From Gautieria morchelliformis (lineage: Eukaryota > Basidiomycota > Agaricomycetes > Gomphales > Gomphaceae): a stretch of DNA of 64,000 nucleotides. Under the pieces are notes generated by a model that was given only the letters and a program-made list of their open reading frames with translations, ran no database searches and was not told where the DNA came from. The position numbers and the translations under genes are program-made. This document shows, in pieces, positions 32,015 to 44,400 of this stretch; position 1 is the stretch's first letter; every line of letters starts with the position of its first letter. The stretch spans positions 186,001-250,000 of the forward strand of contig WHVA01000076.1 of assembly GCA_015179125.1 (NCBI GenBank), given 5' to 3'.

Positions 32015-35000
32015 CTAAGGTTTTGCCTTGATATTACTCACGATCAATTTCTGTGGGGCAGTGACTCAGATGCTAGTTAACTGCCGTGTAGAATGAACGA
32101 ACCTTGTAGCTCTGTACGTCCCCCTTGAATTTGACTGTCGTTTTGTTTCCACACACCCACAACTGAGGCGGTGTTATATTTCGCTGACTTTGGATCAGCA
32201 TGGTAAAGCTCACCTCTTTCGCGACAGTGGTGATGAACCTCTCATCATGAGAAATTAAAATCACCCCCCCGTTCCAGGCCGACAGCGCAGCCATGAGAGC
32301 ATCCAGACCCTGTCAAACGATGTGGTCAGAGGTCGACAGCATATCATACATTTCGTACCTCGATATCCAAGTGATTGGTAGGCTAAGGGGTGTCTGAGCA
32401 GTGTAATATCCAAGGAAGAAATATTTTCTCACCTCATCCAGAAGTAAGATATGTGGATGCTGGAGAGATAAAGCCGCAAACGCGACACGGCTTTTCTGAC
32501 CACCCGATAATGTGCCTATCAATTGTAAGCTGGAATATGTGAGCGCTTCTGCCATTTCCAAGTGCTCTGTAGTTACCCAATAATGCCTATTTGTGGAAAT
32601 CAACTAAATTGTGCTCCCATGGATTAACCCACACCCTACATACCTGTCAGCCCGAATGAGCCAAGGTGGTTTCGGTATTCCTGCTCGCTTTTGCCAGGAA
32701 ACTTTGAGGCCAAAAAGGCCACTGGTGTCTGCGTCGGCACCAGAGAATCAACGTGATGTTGCGCGAAGTAAGCCACTCGCACACGCCCGTTGCGATTGAC
32801 GTGGCCAGAGAGTGGGCTCAACTCGCCAGTCAATAACTTAATACTAAATATTGTCAAGTTCAATCGGATGACAGACATATCAGGGATGTGCAGAGCGTAC
32901 AGCGTCGACTTTCCTGCCCCATTAGCACCTGGAGGCTGAATGAGCTGGCTTTTGCATGACTGATAAGATGCTTACCAACAACAGCAATGCGAGAGTCTGC
33001 CCCTACGTCAATATCGACGTTTTCAAGTATAGAACGGTCTTCGGTGTAGCCAAAGGTTACATTCGATAATTGGAGAAGAGGTGGAGATATTTTTTCTGCT
33101 TCGGGAAACCTAAATCTCAAGTCAATGACGAGCAGGGAGTGTCTCAATGGAATACACTTACTTGAACTTTTCGGTGTCTTCAGATGGAGGGGGTTCCAAC
33201 TCAGGAAGCTAATTCATGGATAATAAGAGTACCATGCTTATTTTGACTTCAACAACTATACCTTTTCGAGAATTTTGATCTTCATTTGCGCCTGAGCAGC
33301 TAAGGAAAAAAATCGATGGTTCCAATCGATACTTTGTTTGCGGCTCACTGACCTCGGTTCGCGTTGTACCTCCAACGGTCGATGAAGGCTTGCAAATGCT
33401 GCCGATAGACTACCTGCGTCTCATACTCTTTTCGCATGTTGCGGTCACGTTCAGACTTCGTGGCGTAGAATTGTGTGAAGTTTCTTAGGGTGAACATCAG
33501 GGTGCTGGATGTATGAGGTGCGTGGCAGAGACACACCCTTTGTAGTAATCCAAGCGATTAGAATGTTGATGTACGATATCCGTCGCAACGGCGTCCCTGC
33601 GGGGAATAACCAATGATTCAACCGAAATAAGAGATTGCAACTCACAGGAACGCTCGGTCATGGGAGCTAGATGACGAATATACTTTTAAGCAGAAGTATA
33701 TCTCAACAGGAAGTTTGGAAGAATTTACACTACTAGAATGGTCCCAGCCCATGTTTGGAGGTAATCTTCCAGCCATGCCAGGGCATTCAAGTCGACTGGG
33801 TCACGTCTTAGGGCATTGATTTGAACTCCAAGGCTATTACCACGTACTATGATTGGAAGGCTCATCGAGTAAAAGAAGGTTGGGCTGCATGGGTATGGTT
33901 ACAATCAGTCCGACTATCAAGCTGTATTCAAATACCTTGACGAAGAGTGCCCGAGCCAGAGCAAGACGCATTCTGAGAACATGAGGGATCAAGTAGCATC
34001 TAGCATACATAGGCGACAACTTACCGCCAGCCACCACTGAACGACTTCGTTGGCCGCTGCTGATCCTGCTCTGAGAACCCAAGGCCTGCGAAGCCGTGAG
34101 CGCTTTTGCCTCAGAGATTTTTTTTTTTGCAAATTACCGGCCAACAAAGCAGCGGCTCTCGCAGGTCCGGTTGCTGCCTCCATATCCGCTAATCGCTCGT
34201 GGACGTCAGCCAGACGAGCCTCTGCCTCCTCTCTGGCGTCTTCGAAACGCCGATCATCTCCCTCCTTCTCAAGTTCGGCGAGACGGGCATTGAGTTCATG
34301 TTCCTCACGTAGGAGGTGATCCCGCCAGACATCGGCTTTGAGTACAGAATCAATCGCAAGCGTATCATCACCGATGATCTGAATCGCAGATGCAGGTCAG
34401 TCCACGGTTCGAGTTGGACGGGGGCAACGCCATGCAAACCTCTTGTTCAACGAAGAGAATAGTTATATGAGCGGGAACCGGAACTTCTCGTAGGGCAATG
34501 TGCCTTAACAATGTACTTTTCCCGACACCGTTTCGTCCAATCAGACCGTATCTCCGCCCATATGCGAGAGTGAGACTTGCTCCAGTTCTACACGTTGATA
34601 TACATCATATAACGGCCCAGACGAATCACGGGAATGAACATACAATATACGGTTTGAACCGAAAGTGACATCGATGGATGGGAGGTGAATATCCTTGCTT
34701 TTCCCTTTCGCACTGGCTGCTGCTTCCAGGGAGTTCACCTGATTCCATCCAGGGACTGATACACAAAGATCAAGCAGAAGCACTCACCTTCATAAAGACC
34801 TCTTCGTATGATTGCTAATGACCACCGCATAAACATGTAACAAGCCACACTCTACAAATCTTACCTGCTTGCGCTGCATATCCAAAAGCTTCGAGCCTTC
34901 ATAAAGGTCACGCTTCGACCGTTTTTCTATTTTAGCCTAACCGAGAAGATTAAACATGATGTATATGACAGAGCTGCGATGAAAAATAACTCGCACCCTC

Positions 35001-35463
35001 AACTTTGCTTCTTGCTTCTCAAGCTTTTTGACGTCTACCCGTGAAGCTCTGTGCGATCGAAAATGAAAAGAGAATAATACGAACGAAGAATGTAAACGTA
35101 CTTCGATTTATTAATGGATTCCAGATCGACACCTTCAGAAAGCGCGATAGTGCTCGACATGGTACCAGCTTTGGACATGTCCATGACATTGCCTAATTTC
35201 CGTAGAGTTGGAGCTCGGGACTGGCTTCGTGCCTTGATTTGTACCTCGAGCATGTCACTTAATCGCGTCAAAAGCTTGTCTATGGCATCCCCTCTCCCAT
35301 CAGCAGCAGCCGATTCAAGCATATCCCTCGTGACTTGAAAAGTATCTTCATCCTCGCCGGCATCGTCCACAAGATAGCCAGAGAGGTACTGCACAATTAT
35401 TTCCTCGGTACCAGGCAATGCATTACGGATTTCCTCGGCGATGTCAATAGCATCAATGGACAT
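32015..35463 (-). CDS. GCN20: ABCF ATPase GCN20 / ABCF3
   Basis: A 25-exon model on the minus strand gives 726 residues (yeast Gcn20 is about 750), in frame throughout. All introns are GT-AG, mostly 45-65 bp. It has no membrane segments and two ABC domains: Walker [10 protein letters not shown] (about 220-228), signature FSGGWR (348-353) and Walker B LLLLDEP (368-374); then Walker [10 protein letters not shown] (544-552), LSGGQKS (630-636) and LLLDEPTNHLD (about 651). The N-terminal extension ending in [16 protein letters not shown] is typical of GCN20/ABCF3. The yeast protein works with Gcn1 on stalled ribosomes to activate Gcn2. One exon is only 10 nt (32577-32586) and is needed for the frame. 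Exons (high to low): 35463-35102, 35048-34997, 34936-34865, 34814-34788, 34738-34644, 34587-34440, 34378-34138, 34085-34025, 33972-33936, 33884-33848, 33795-33729, 33666-33646, 33596-33537, 33483-33353, 33299-33262, 33208-33162, 33109-32976, 32928-32901, 32843-32644, 32586-32577, 32529-32433, 32382-32359, 32309-32214, 32162-32103, 32050-32015. Confidence 0.93.
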
Positions 35464-35571
35464 TGTCAGAACAAGGTAAGCGCTGAGTGCGTGACTTTGT
35501 GACGATATTGTCACGTGACTGTTCAACGCGCGTATAAGCTCCGACGATCGCGTCTTTCGCACTTAACCGCC
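35464..35571. promoter_or_regulatory. shared divergent promoter of GCN20 and TOP2
   Basis: Only 108 bp separate the two start codons, so both promoters and 5' leaders must share this stretch. It contains the palindrome GTCACGTGAC (about 35511-35520), a CACGTG bHLH-type site, and no TATA box. Confidence 0.75.
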
Positions 35572-38500
35572 ATGAGTTCGTCAGAGGAAGTCTTTAACAT
35601 CGATGACATATCAGGAGGTGACTCTGAATCCGATGGCTACGTTCCGGCGGCGAAGAAAAAGGTAAGTTATTGATGCATTCCATGATTGTCCTAAGACGCG
35701 TCCAGACCAAGGCTTCTGCAAAGCCACTCAAGCCGTCGACGAAACAAACCGCTCCTAAATCACGGGCCGTGTCAGGTGGTTCGAAGAAGAAGTCCACCAA
35801 GGTTCTCAAGGAAATCGACGAGAATGGAACCGATGACGTTGTGGATATTGACCTAGATCAGGATTCTGACGTTGAACCTTCTTCATTGGCCAAGAAGATA
35901 CCCATACAGGCGAAAGGGAAAGATAAGACTGCGACAGAGATGTATCAGAAGGTATCTCTGCGCGAATCCTACAAGACACCGTACACTCACCGAACCACTT
36001 GTGCTAAACCCAGTTGACGCAGTTAGAACACATTTTAAAACGACCTGACTCTTATATTGGTAGTGTAGAGGCACACACGCAGCCCATGTGGGTGTATGAC
36101 ACGGAGAACAAGCGTATGACAAACAGGTAAGTGCGGATGATTTTCTGGAGTGGACATGTCGTTCACCCCAACCTTAGGGAGATTACGTATGTTCCTGGTT
36201 TCTTTAAAATCGTGGACGAGATTCTTGTTAACGCGGCTGATAACAAGGCACGTCACAGCGTTAGTTTCACACTTATGACTTTGTCAATGACACATCCTGA
36301 AGATTAATGATCCGAATATGACCACTCTCAAAGTTAACATCGATGTCGCCCAAGGAACAATTTCTATTTACAACGATGGCAAAGGTATTCCAATTGAGAT
36401 GCACGCGACAGAGAAGATCTACATTCCAGAACTGATCTTCGGACATCTCCTTACTTCCTCCAACTACGATGATGACGAGAAGAAATTGACCGGAGGTCGT
36501 AACGGTTACGGCGCGAAACTTGCCAATATCTACTCGCACGAATTCACTGTTGAGACGGCCGACAAGAACACGTCTCAGAAGTACAAGCAGACCTGGACAG
36601 ACAACATGACCAAAGTTGGCAAAATGAAGATCACCAAGACCAGTGGCAGTCAAGAGTATACTCGCGTCACATTTCGACCAGATCTTAAACGCTTTGGAAT
36701 GGATTCTATCGACGATGACACCGTTGCCCTATTAAAGAAGCGTGTGTACGATATGGCTGGGACGGTGAAGGACATAAAAGTCTTTTTGAACGACGAAAGA
36801 CTCAAAATCAAGAACTTCAAGCAGTACGTCGAACTTTATCTAACATCCATCGCAACAGAGGCAGCAGAGGCCTCGGGTGGCGCAGCACAGATTAAGCCAA
36901 CGGTAGTATACGAGCAAATCAACCCACGCTGGGAGGTAGCTTTCGCTGTGTCGGATGGTACCGCTCAACAGATTTCTTTTGCCAACTCCATCTCGACGAT
37001 CAAGGGAGGCACGCATGTTCTGCTCATTCAGGATCAAATTGCGAAGAGTCTTATCGCTGGAATTACCAAGAAAAACAAGGGCGCAACCGTCAAGGCAGCG
37101 CAGATCAAGAACCACATGCGGATATTTGTCAACGCGTTGATCGAGAATCCAACCTTCGACAGCCAGACCAAGGAAACGCTAACGCTGCCATCAAGCAGGT
37201 TTGGTGGTAACAAACCTGTCCTCTCCGAAGACTTCTTGAAGAAAGGTTAGTGGGTGGACCCAGCGATGTGATCTAGGTTGACGCAAGTTCACAGTCGCGA
37301 AAACATCCATTGTTGAACACATACTTGATTGGGCCAAGTTTAAGGCTGACCAGCAAATTAAAAAAACTGATGGGTCCAAGCGTACTCGGTATGCAACTCA
37401 ACTCCCGCATACATCTTTACTGATTGCTGGTGTACTAAGCCTTTCCGGAATGATAAAATTGTCTGATGCAAATAATGCTGGTGGCAGACATGCTTCGAAG
37501 TGCACACTCATCCTCACCGAAGGGGACTCAGCCAAGTCTTTAGCCGTATCAGGGATGTCAGTGGTTGGTCGTGACAATTTTGGCGTGTTTCCGCTGCGCG
37601 GTAAACTGCTCAATGTCCGCGAGGCAAACCATGCACAAATCATGAAAAATGAGGAAATTCAAAGTATCAAGAAGATCTTGGGCTTGCAACATAATAAGGA
37701 GTATACATCTGTCTCAGAGTTGCGGTACGGCAGCTTGATGATAATGACAGATCAGGTTTGTCATTTGATGAGGTACCTGATTCTACGTTAACGTGATCCA
37801 CCCTCAGGATCATGATGGGTCGCATATAAAGGGACTTTTGATAAACTTTTTCGACCACTTCTACCCATCCTTGTTACGCATCCCTAATTTTCTTGTGGAA
37901 TTCATTACGCCTATCGTGCGGGTACGTTGTAGCGTGTTCCCATTGCTGCCATTAATGTATGTGTCCACAGGTGACTAAAGGGGGAAAAGTTCTCGATTTC
38001 TTCACTATGCCTGAGTATGAGCAGTGGCTAGAAGAAACGCCTAATACGCATCGTTGGATTCATAAATATTACAAGGCAGAGAATATTCAATTGATTGTGT
38101 GCGCCGCTGGATCTCACATTATTGTCAGGGACTGGGAACAAGCACAGACGCGGATGGACGTGCTTATTTCCGTCGTATGGAGAAACACATGATACCATTT
38201 ACCCCTACTCAGGGAGATGATCAGGCGCTGATTGATCTAGCTTTCAGCAAGAAGAAGGCTGATGAACGTAAAGAATGGCTGCGACAATTCAAGGTGCGCC
38301 CTCCTTTACGAATTGTATTTGACTTACGCATGCGACACGATAGCCTGGCACATACCTAAATCACGACGTTGACGAGATATCGATATCCGACTTCATTAAC
38401 AAAGAGCTTATTTTGTTCTCCATGGCGGATAACATTCGCTCTATTCCATCTGTTGTTGATGGCTTAAAACCTGGTCAGCGAAAGGTTATGTTCGGTTGCT

Positions 38501-41099
38501 TCAAAAAGAACCTCAAGCGAGAAATCAAAGTTCGGCGCCGCTGTCAGTGATGCCACCTGAAACTGACATATCTAAATAGGTGCAACAACTTGTCGGTTAC
38601 GTTTCTGAACATGCTTATTACCATCACGGCGACGCCAGTTTAACTGCAACCATAGTCTGCTTGGCTCAGGACTTCGTAGGTAGCAACAACGTCAACCTAC
38701 TATCGCCCAATGGACAGTATGGTACACGTGAGCAGGTATACCCCCTCCCCCGTGTTGAGGACGTATCTATGTGCTTACAAAATAGCTAGGGCGGTAAAGA
38801 TCACGCTTCGGCTCGTTACATTAATACAATGCAGTCACCCCTCTCCCGTATAGTCTTCCATCCGGCCGACGACGCCTTAGTGAACTACCAGTTAGAAGAT
38901 GGCCATTCTATCGAACCTGATTGGTACATACCCATTGTCCCAGTAGTCCTTATCAACGGTGCTGAGGGAATTGGCACGGGCAAGTCTCTCGTTTTATCAT
39001 TATAACCCAATCATCGAAATAACGACTTTGGCGCAGGTTGGAGTACTAACATCCCCAACTTCAACCCAGTGGATGTTGTCGCTAATATCAAGCGATTGAT
39101 GGCTGGTGAGGAGCAGATTCCCATGCTCCCGTGGTGGCGTGGATTCACTGTACGTAGCACTTTGCTATGCATTTCTTGTGTCAGATTATTGACTACATCG
39201 TCGCCATTCCAGGGCGAGGTCAAGAGAATAAGCGAGCACAAGTTTGAGACTTATGGGCGTGGAGAGAAGATCAACAACACGACCATCGCAATCACCGAAC
39301 TACCCATTCACAAGTGGACCAACAACTTCAAAGCCGACCTTGAAGCTTTGTGCGGAGAGAAGGGCGACGGTGTCCTTAAAGTTAGTTGTTTGTTGATTAT
39401 AACTTCCGGCTAATGGTGATGGCTTTGCAGGACTACAAGGAGCATTCCACGACCGTCTCTGTGTCGTTCACACTCACGCTAAGCGAAAAGGAAGTCGAGA
39501 AAGTTATGGAGCAAGGCATCATCGAATACTTCAAATTGTCGAGCAAGATTAGCACAAGCAATATGATGGCTTTCGATTCCGAGGGAAAGATCAGGAAATA
39601 CAACAGCCCTGAAGAGATCATCGAAGACTTTTATGCTATTCGCCTTGCTTATTACCAGAAGCGAAAGGCTAGTGTTACTCGGTGATGACCTGGCATCTAT
39701 GACACTGACCATTTCATCCTCAGGACTTCCTTACCAGCGAATTACAGTCGCAGGTGGATAAACTCACAAATCAAGCTCGCTTCGTACAGATGATCATCAA
39801 AAGAGAGCTTGTCGTGTCCAACCGCAAAAAGGCGGACGTCATCGCCGAGTTGCGTAAGAAGGAGTTTAAGCCCATTCCAAAGGTGGTAAAAAGGAAAAGT
39901 GTCGGGGATGTGGAAGAACTCGCCGAAGAGGATGACGAAATTGAGGCGGACAACACCAAGGATGCTAATTCCTCTGATTTCGATTACCTACTTGGGATGG
40001 CTATATATAGTCTGACCCAGGAGAAGGTGAGCTCCCTTTGTTCCACTTTTCTTTCTCGTTTCTTGTGTTCCCTTCTTTTTTTTCCCCCTTTTTTCTTTTT
40101 TTTTTTTTTTCGGGGGGGGAGGTGGGGAGGTTTGTTCACCGTGGACGCGGTCTCATGCTGCTCTCTTTACAGATCGAGAAGTTATTGCAGCAGCGCGACG
40201 AGAAGGAGACAGAACTGGTCGCCGTTCTCAAGCGAAGTGCCACCGACATTTGGACAGAAGACCTCAACGCATTCTTGGCCGAGTGGGAGGTATTTCATCT
40301 CCTATGGGGTCCATCGTCACAGAACACATGCTGACTTTCTCCTCCCAGCGGGACTGTGTGCGCTGGGTCAAGCTCCATGAAGATACTGAAAAACGACCAG
40401 CAAACAAGCGGAAGCAGGCCACACTAAAGACACGGAAATCACTTGGCAACCAAGACGACGACTCCGCCGATGATTTCAAGCCAGGCAAGGCTCCCGCGAA
40501 ACAGAGCAGAAAGGTTGCAGCGCCCGTCGCGAAGCGACCTGTTGTTACTACTAAAGTTGAGGACGACGGAGAAGCTCATGTCATCCCTGTCACAAAAACG
40601 AAGAGGCTGGTCGCACCCAAGCCAGCAGCGACAGAGGATTCAGATATAGAAATGCTGGATGGATCATCCAAGAAGGACAAGGGCAAAGGCAAGGCGGGGA
40701 CCAAACGGAAAAGGTTCGTAGGGGACTGACGCGCTGCAACATCCTGATCTGACCGTTCTTCGTAGCGACGGTATAGATCCGGAAAATGCCGAGAGTATCC
40801 AACCAGCAAAGAAGGCTAAGGCTGCCGATCGTCAAGTTGCTGTGCCAGACTTTTTCGACAAAGCAGGCCCGAGCAAGACCAAGCCGAGAGCTGCCTCGAA
40901 CGCTAAGAAACCACCTGTAATGAAAAGACCTGTCGAGAGTGACTTGGAAGACTCTCTGGTACCCATTCCTACTCCACCGCCCCGTGAAGCTGCCCCAAAA
41001 CGTACAGCTCGGGGTCAGGCGAAGAAGTATATTGAAGTCGAATCAGATACAGGAGACGAGGCTGAAGAGCTGGATGATTCATTCGTCATTTCTGATTAG
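35572..41099 (+). CDS. TOP2: DNA topoisomerase II
   Basis: A 20-exon model encodes 1474 residues (yeast Top2: 1428). Exons: 35572-35661, 35706-35951, 36014-36126, 36178-36247, 36303-37245, 37295-37388, 37440-37755, 37808-37921, 37971-38075, 38129-38293, 38344-38529, 38580-38735, 38790-38979, 39037-39149, 39213-39380, 39431-39667, 39724-40026, 40173-40289, 40349-40713, 40766-41099. It has the GHKL ATPase ([10 protein letters not shown] about 163-172, GGRNGYGA 237-244), TOPRIM (EGDSAKS 546-552, DHDGSH 625-630), the breakage-reunion domain with active-site tyrosine in SARYINT (Tyr about 876), and a charged Lys/Glu-rich nuclear C-terminus. It passes one DNA duplex through another to resolve catenanes in the nucleus. 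Four of its 19 introns use GC donors (after 36247, 38075, 38979, 39667); no GT alternative keeps the conserved frame. It shares a promoter with GCN20. Confidence 0.95.
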
Positions 41100-41476
41100 T
41101 TTTGTTATTTCAAGCAATGTACCGCCAAGTGTATACTGTACATACTTAACTTATAAGAGCCTTGTGACAATGTCGCTTGAGCGCCAAAAGCAACTCTAGC
41201 GCGGGATCAAAGCCGGCCTTCCTTTGATGGCATAGACACCAACGAAGTTGTTTTGTCGACCTCCTCGACGACTGGCTAAATTCCTCTTTGAAACACGCGA
41301 GCCATCTGGCGTGTAAAGCATCAGGGGTTACGTGGTACGCTTTGCTGCGTTCCTTTCAGAAGGAATTACGTTTGATTCTATAGAAGCTCCCCACATTCGG
41401 ACACCTACATCGCCCATCCACATCATATTCACCTCGTCTGTTTGAGAGCCCCGGGCTCCATACTACATCGCACGGC
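41100..41476. promoter_or_regulatory. TOP2 3' end and promoter of the coiled-coil gene
   Basis: No gene is present. It should hold the transcript end of TOP2 and the promoter of the gene starting at 41477. Confidence 0.4.
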
Positions 41477-44400
41477 ATGGCGACTCACCCACAACTTGCA
41501 CGCCTCCATATTCCCCACCAAGTTTCACCTGTTCCTCCAGCTTTATACACACCTGGTTTGCCGACTGCGCTTCAACAAAGCTTCCCCATGGCCACACCGC
41601 TCAATGCGAACTTTGGTGCTCAGATACCACCCCATCCTCAACCACGGCATGGAATGCATAGGGCACATCCATCCCTGATGCTCTCCGGTCCAGCGGTTGC
41701 CCTTGCGGCTGCTGGTATTGCACCTCCTTCAGGAATGCCTATAAACCCTTCTCGAATGCCATCACATATGATGTTCGGTGCACAGGGGTTTCAGCGCGGA
41801 AGCAGACGAACTCCAAGCATGAGCACTGGTGGGCCACCGAAAGCTCCCCTCGGAGGACCCCAGAGGAAACACAGCCCAATGCCTGCGGTTGCACCTGTGA
41901 ACACACCGAATGTTACAGTTACCAAATCGAAAAAGCTGGTTATTAAACTGCCCATAGAAAGCTTTCAAACTCTGTCAGAAGGGGCAGTGCCTACCGAGGT
42001 GGTCTATTCAATCTGGTCCAGGAAACCCTTGCCACATGCACAAGCATCGAAAATGGACCAGGTTGACTTTCCAGAGGTGACTAGCATGGACATGCACCCT
42101 ATTGAGCAGTCCAATGCGCTACCCGCCACAATTGATGTTTTCTTGCCCGGGAAGGTAAATCCTTCTGGTGTCGTGTCTTACAGTTACTAATTTTCTATCT
42201 GAATGACGTGTATTTCTAGGGTGCATGGGATGAGTATAAGCATAATCTCATCGAAATGAAGCTTCAGCGTCTTGGAGTGGAACGAGGCGGCAATTCTGCG
42301 CCACCAGGACCACCACACGTGCACGGGCGTGCTGCATCGGTACGTGTTTGTCAATCCTCGTGTTTGATTACCTAATTTATTCACTCCGCAACATACTAAA
42401 CTGGATAGATCTCCTCTCCCGCAGACCCCGCCCTCCTCCTCTTCAAATTAAACAAACTTCAGCAATCCCAAAGCGGCTCTCTTTCAGTCTCACCGCAGCC
42501 GTCGTCATCCTCCATCCCAGTCTCGCCTAACCCACTCCCACCACGTTTCCAACAGAACTCGCTCCCTAGACACGGTCACAGCTTTTCCATGGTCAACTTG
42601 AACCCCCCTCCTCAAATATACAACCCCTCAGGAGCATTCAATCCATTTGGCCCTACAGCCACTACAGCCACCTTGGGGTCAGACCAAGTCACTGGTCAAA
42701 GTGTCTCAGCCATTTCTCCTTTCTACGACAGCATTGAGCGAACTCATCCGCCGCATCTACACGCGCCACAAGGTGTCGTGCCTTTATCGTTGAATATGCA
42801 GTCTGACAGCGCAACTGTCAGCTCAAGTTCAAGCCGGGTGGCAAGCACCGTCCCAGATTTCACTAGAGGATTTGGGTTAGATATACCAGAGGAAGACGAA
42901 GAGGAGCTGGAAAAGTTTGAGAAAGGCGACGCGATAGGAGGAAATCTTCTGCTTGATGCGGGCAGGAGGGACGAAATTGATGAAGGGGAAGATGACGCTA
43001 CAACAGCGGGAGCTCACTCAAGGCATATTTCCAGGGTATCGGTTGCCTTATCTTTGAAATCGATGGGCGGACGAATGGAGTCTGAGGATACCATCCAGGA
43101 GACGGATCCCCCAGAATTAGAAGATCCCGTTGAATGGACCATCACTGGTGGTTCAAACCTTCAGGATGCCACTGACCAGAGGGTCACGGAGGTAGACCCA
43201 GATCCTGCTGAGGAATGGACAGGATCTGAAGACAATGGAGTGCGTATCCACTTGTGCTTTGCGATCGCCATTTAACGTTGTTTGGGTCTGGTCTGCAGAG
43301 CTTTGAAGAATTCTCCAACCCATCGGATGAAGAGAGGGTTATGCAAGCCAGGCAGGAGCGACGTAAGGCTCGTGCACGTCGGCGTACATACCAGGATCAC
43401 GAAACACCCCGGCGGCTACCGGCTTTTCCTCGTCCCCCAGAAGGAGGACCTAGCTTCATTCCACGTGCCCCATCCACTAATGATGATGAAATTGTATCCA
43501 ATCCGAGTGAAGAAGATGAACTGAGGCAAAATGACTGGTTACATCCGGCACAGCACCAACAAGACTTGGCATACTTTCAGCCTGTGGTGGATGGACAGCT
43601 TCGATCGCCACGCCCTCTCCCTCCTCTGCCGCATTCGCGTACAGCCTCCGGCAATTTTTCGCACCCTTCTACAATGCAGCACTCTCGCCATACTTCATCC
43701 AGAATAAATGACGTTGAGCTACCAAGTTCCAACAACGTAGTGTTACCAAAACGTGACTCTCTCAATCCATTTGCCAGACCGTTTGTCTTTGGAGCGGCTG
43801 CGTCTTCAGGGTTTCATTTGGGCCCTGGTCCATCATCTGAAGTTACCACAGCGGGACATATGCGTCAACCGTCATCAGGCCGCACTCTCAATGCGGCCGC
43901 AGCTGAATTTAAGCCGGGTTTCACATTCATTCCGCCTGCCGGCGTGCCCAAACTTTTCTTCCCTACTACGGAGACGGCTCGGCCGCTGCCCCAACCACCC
44001 CTTGGAATCTCACCGTCCAGAACGCAAGGACGAGAAAAGAGACAACGCCGAGGATCCAGTGCCGCTGGTGAGGAGGATTCGGACGAGGGCGGGCGCTCCT
44101 CCATGACTTCGTTCAAATTTCCACCCTTGAGCCCACCTGCGCATTCGACAGGTCTTCTTGCCCAGTCTCCTCTGGCCCAAAGACCCATATCGCCCATGCC
44201 ACACCGCAAGTCAGAACTCAATGCTGCTGCACCTCCATTCAAATTCCCCGCGACGAGCACCCTACAATTGCCTTTTGCACCCAAAGAGCCACACACCCTG
44301 CCGTACCCACTGGTGCCTCAATCCCCTGTTAGCTCGCTTGGTATTCCAGCTAATATTCAGCAAAGCTCCGAACCGGCAATACCGATCAGCCCCGAGGAAG

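Noticed and set aside
34050..34319. Plus-strand frame opposite GCN20
   Set aside because: It is the antisense of a conserved GCN20 exon.
43865..44296. Minus-strand frame of 143 codons
   Set aside because: It is antisense to the coiled-coil gene's large exon, whose plus-strand frame is far longer.
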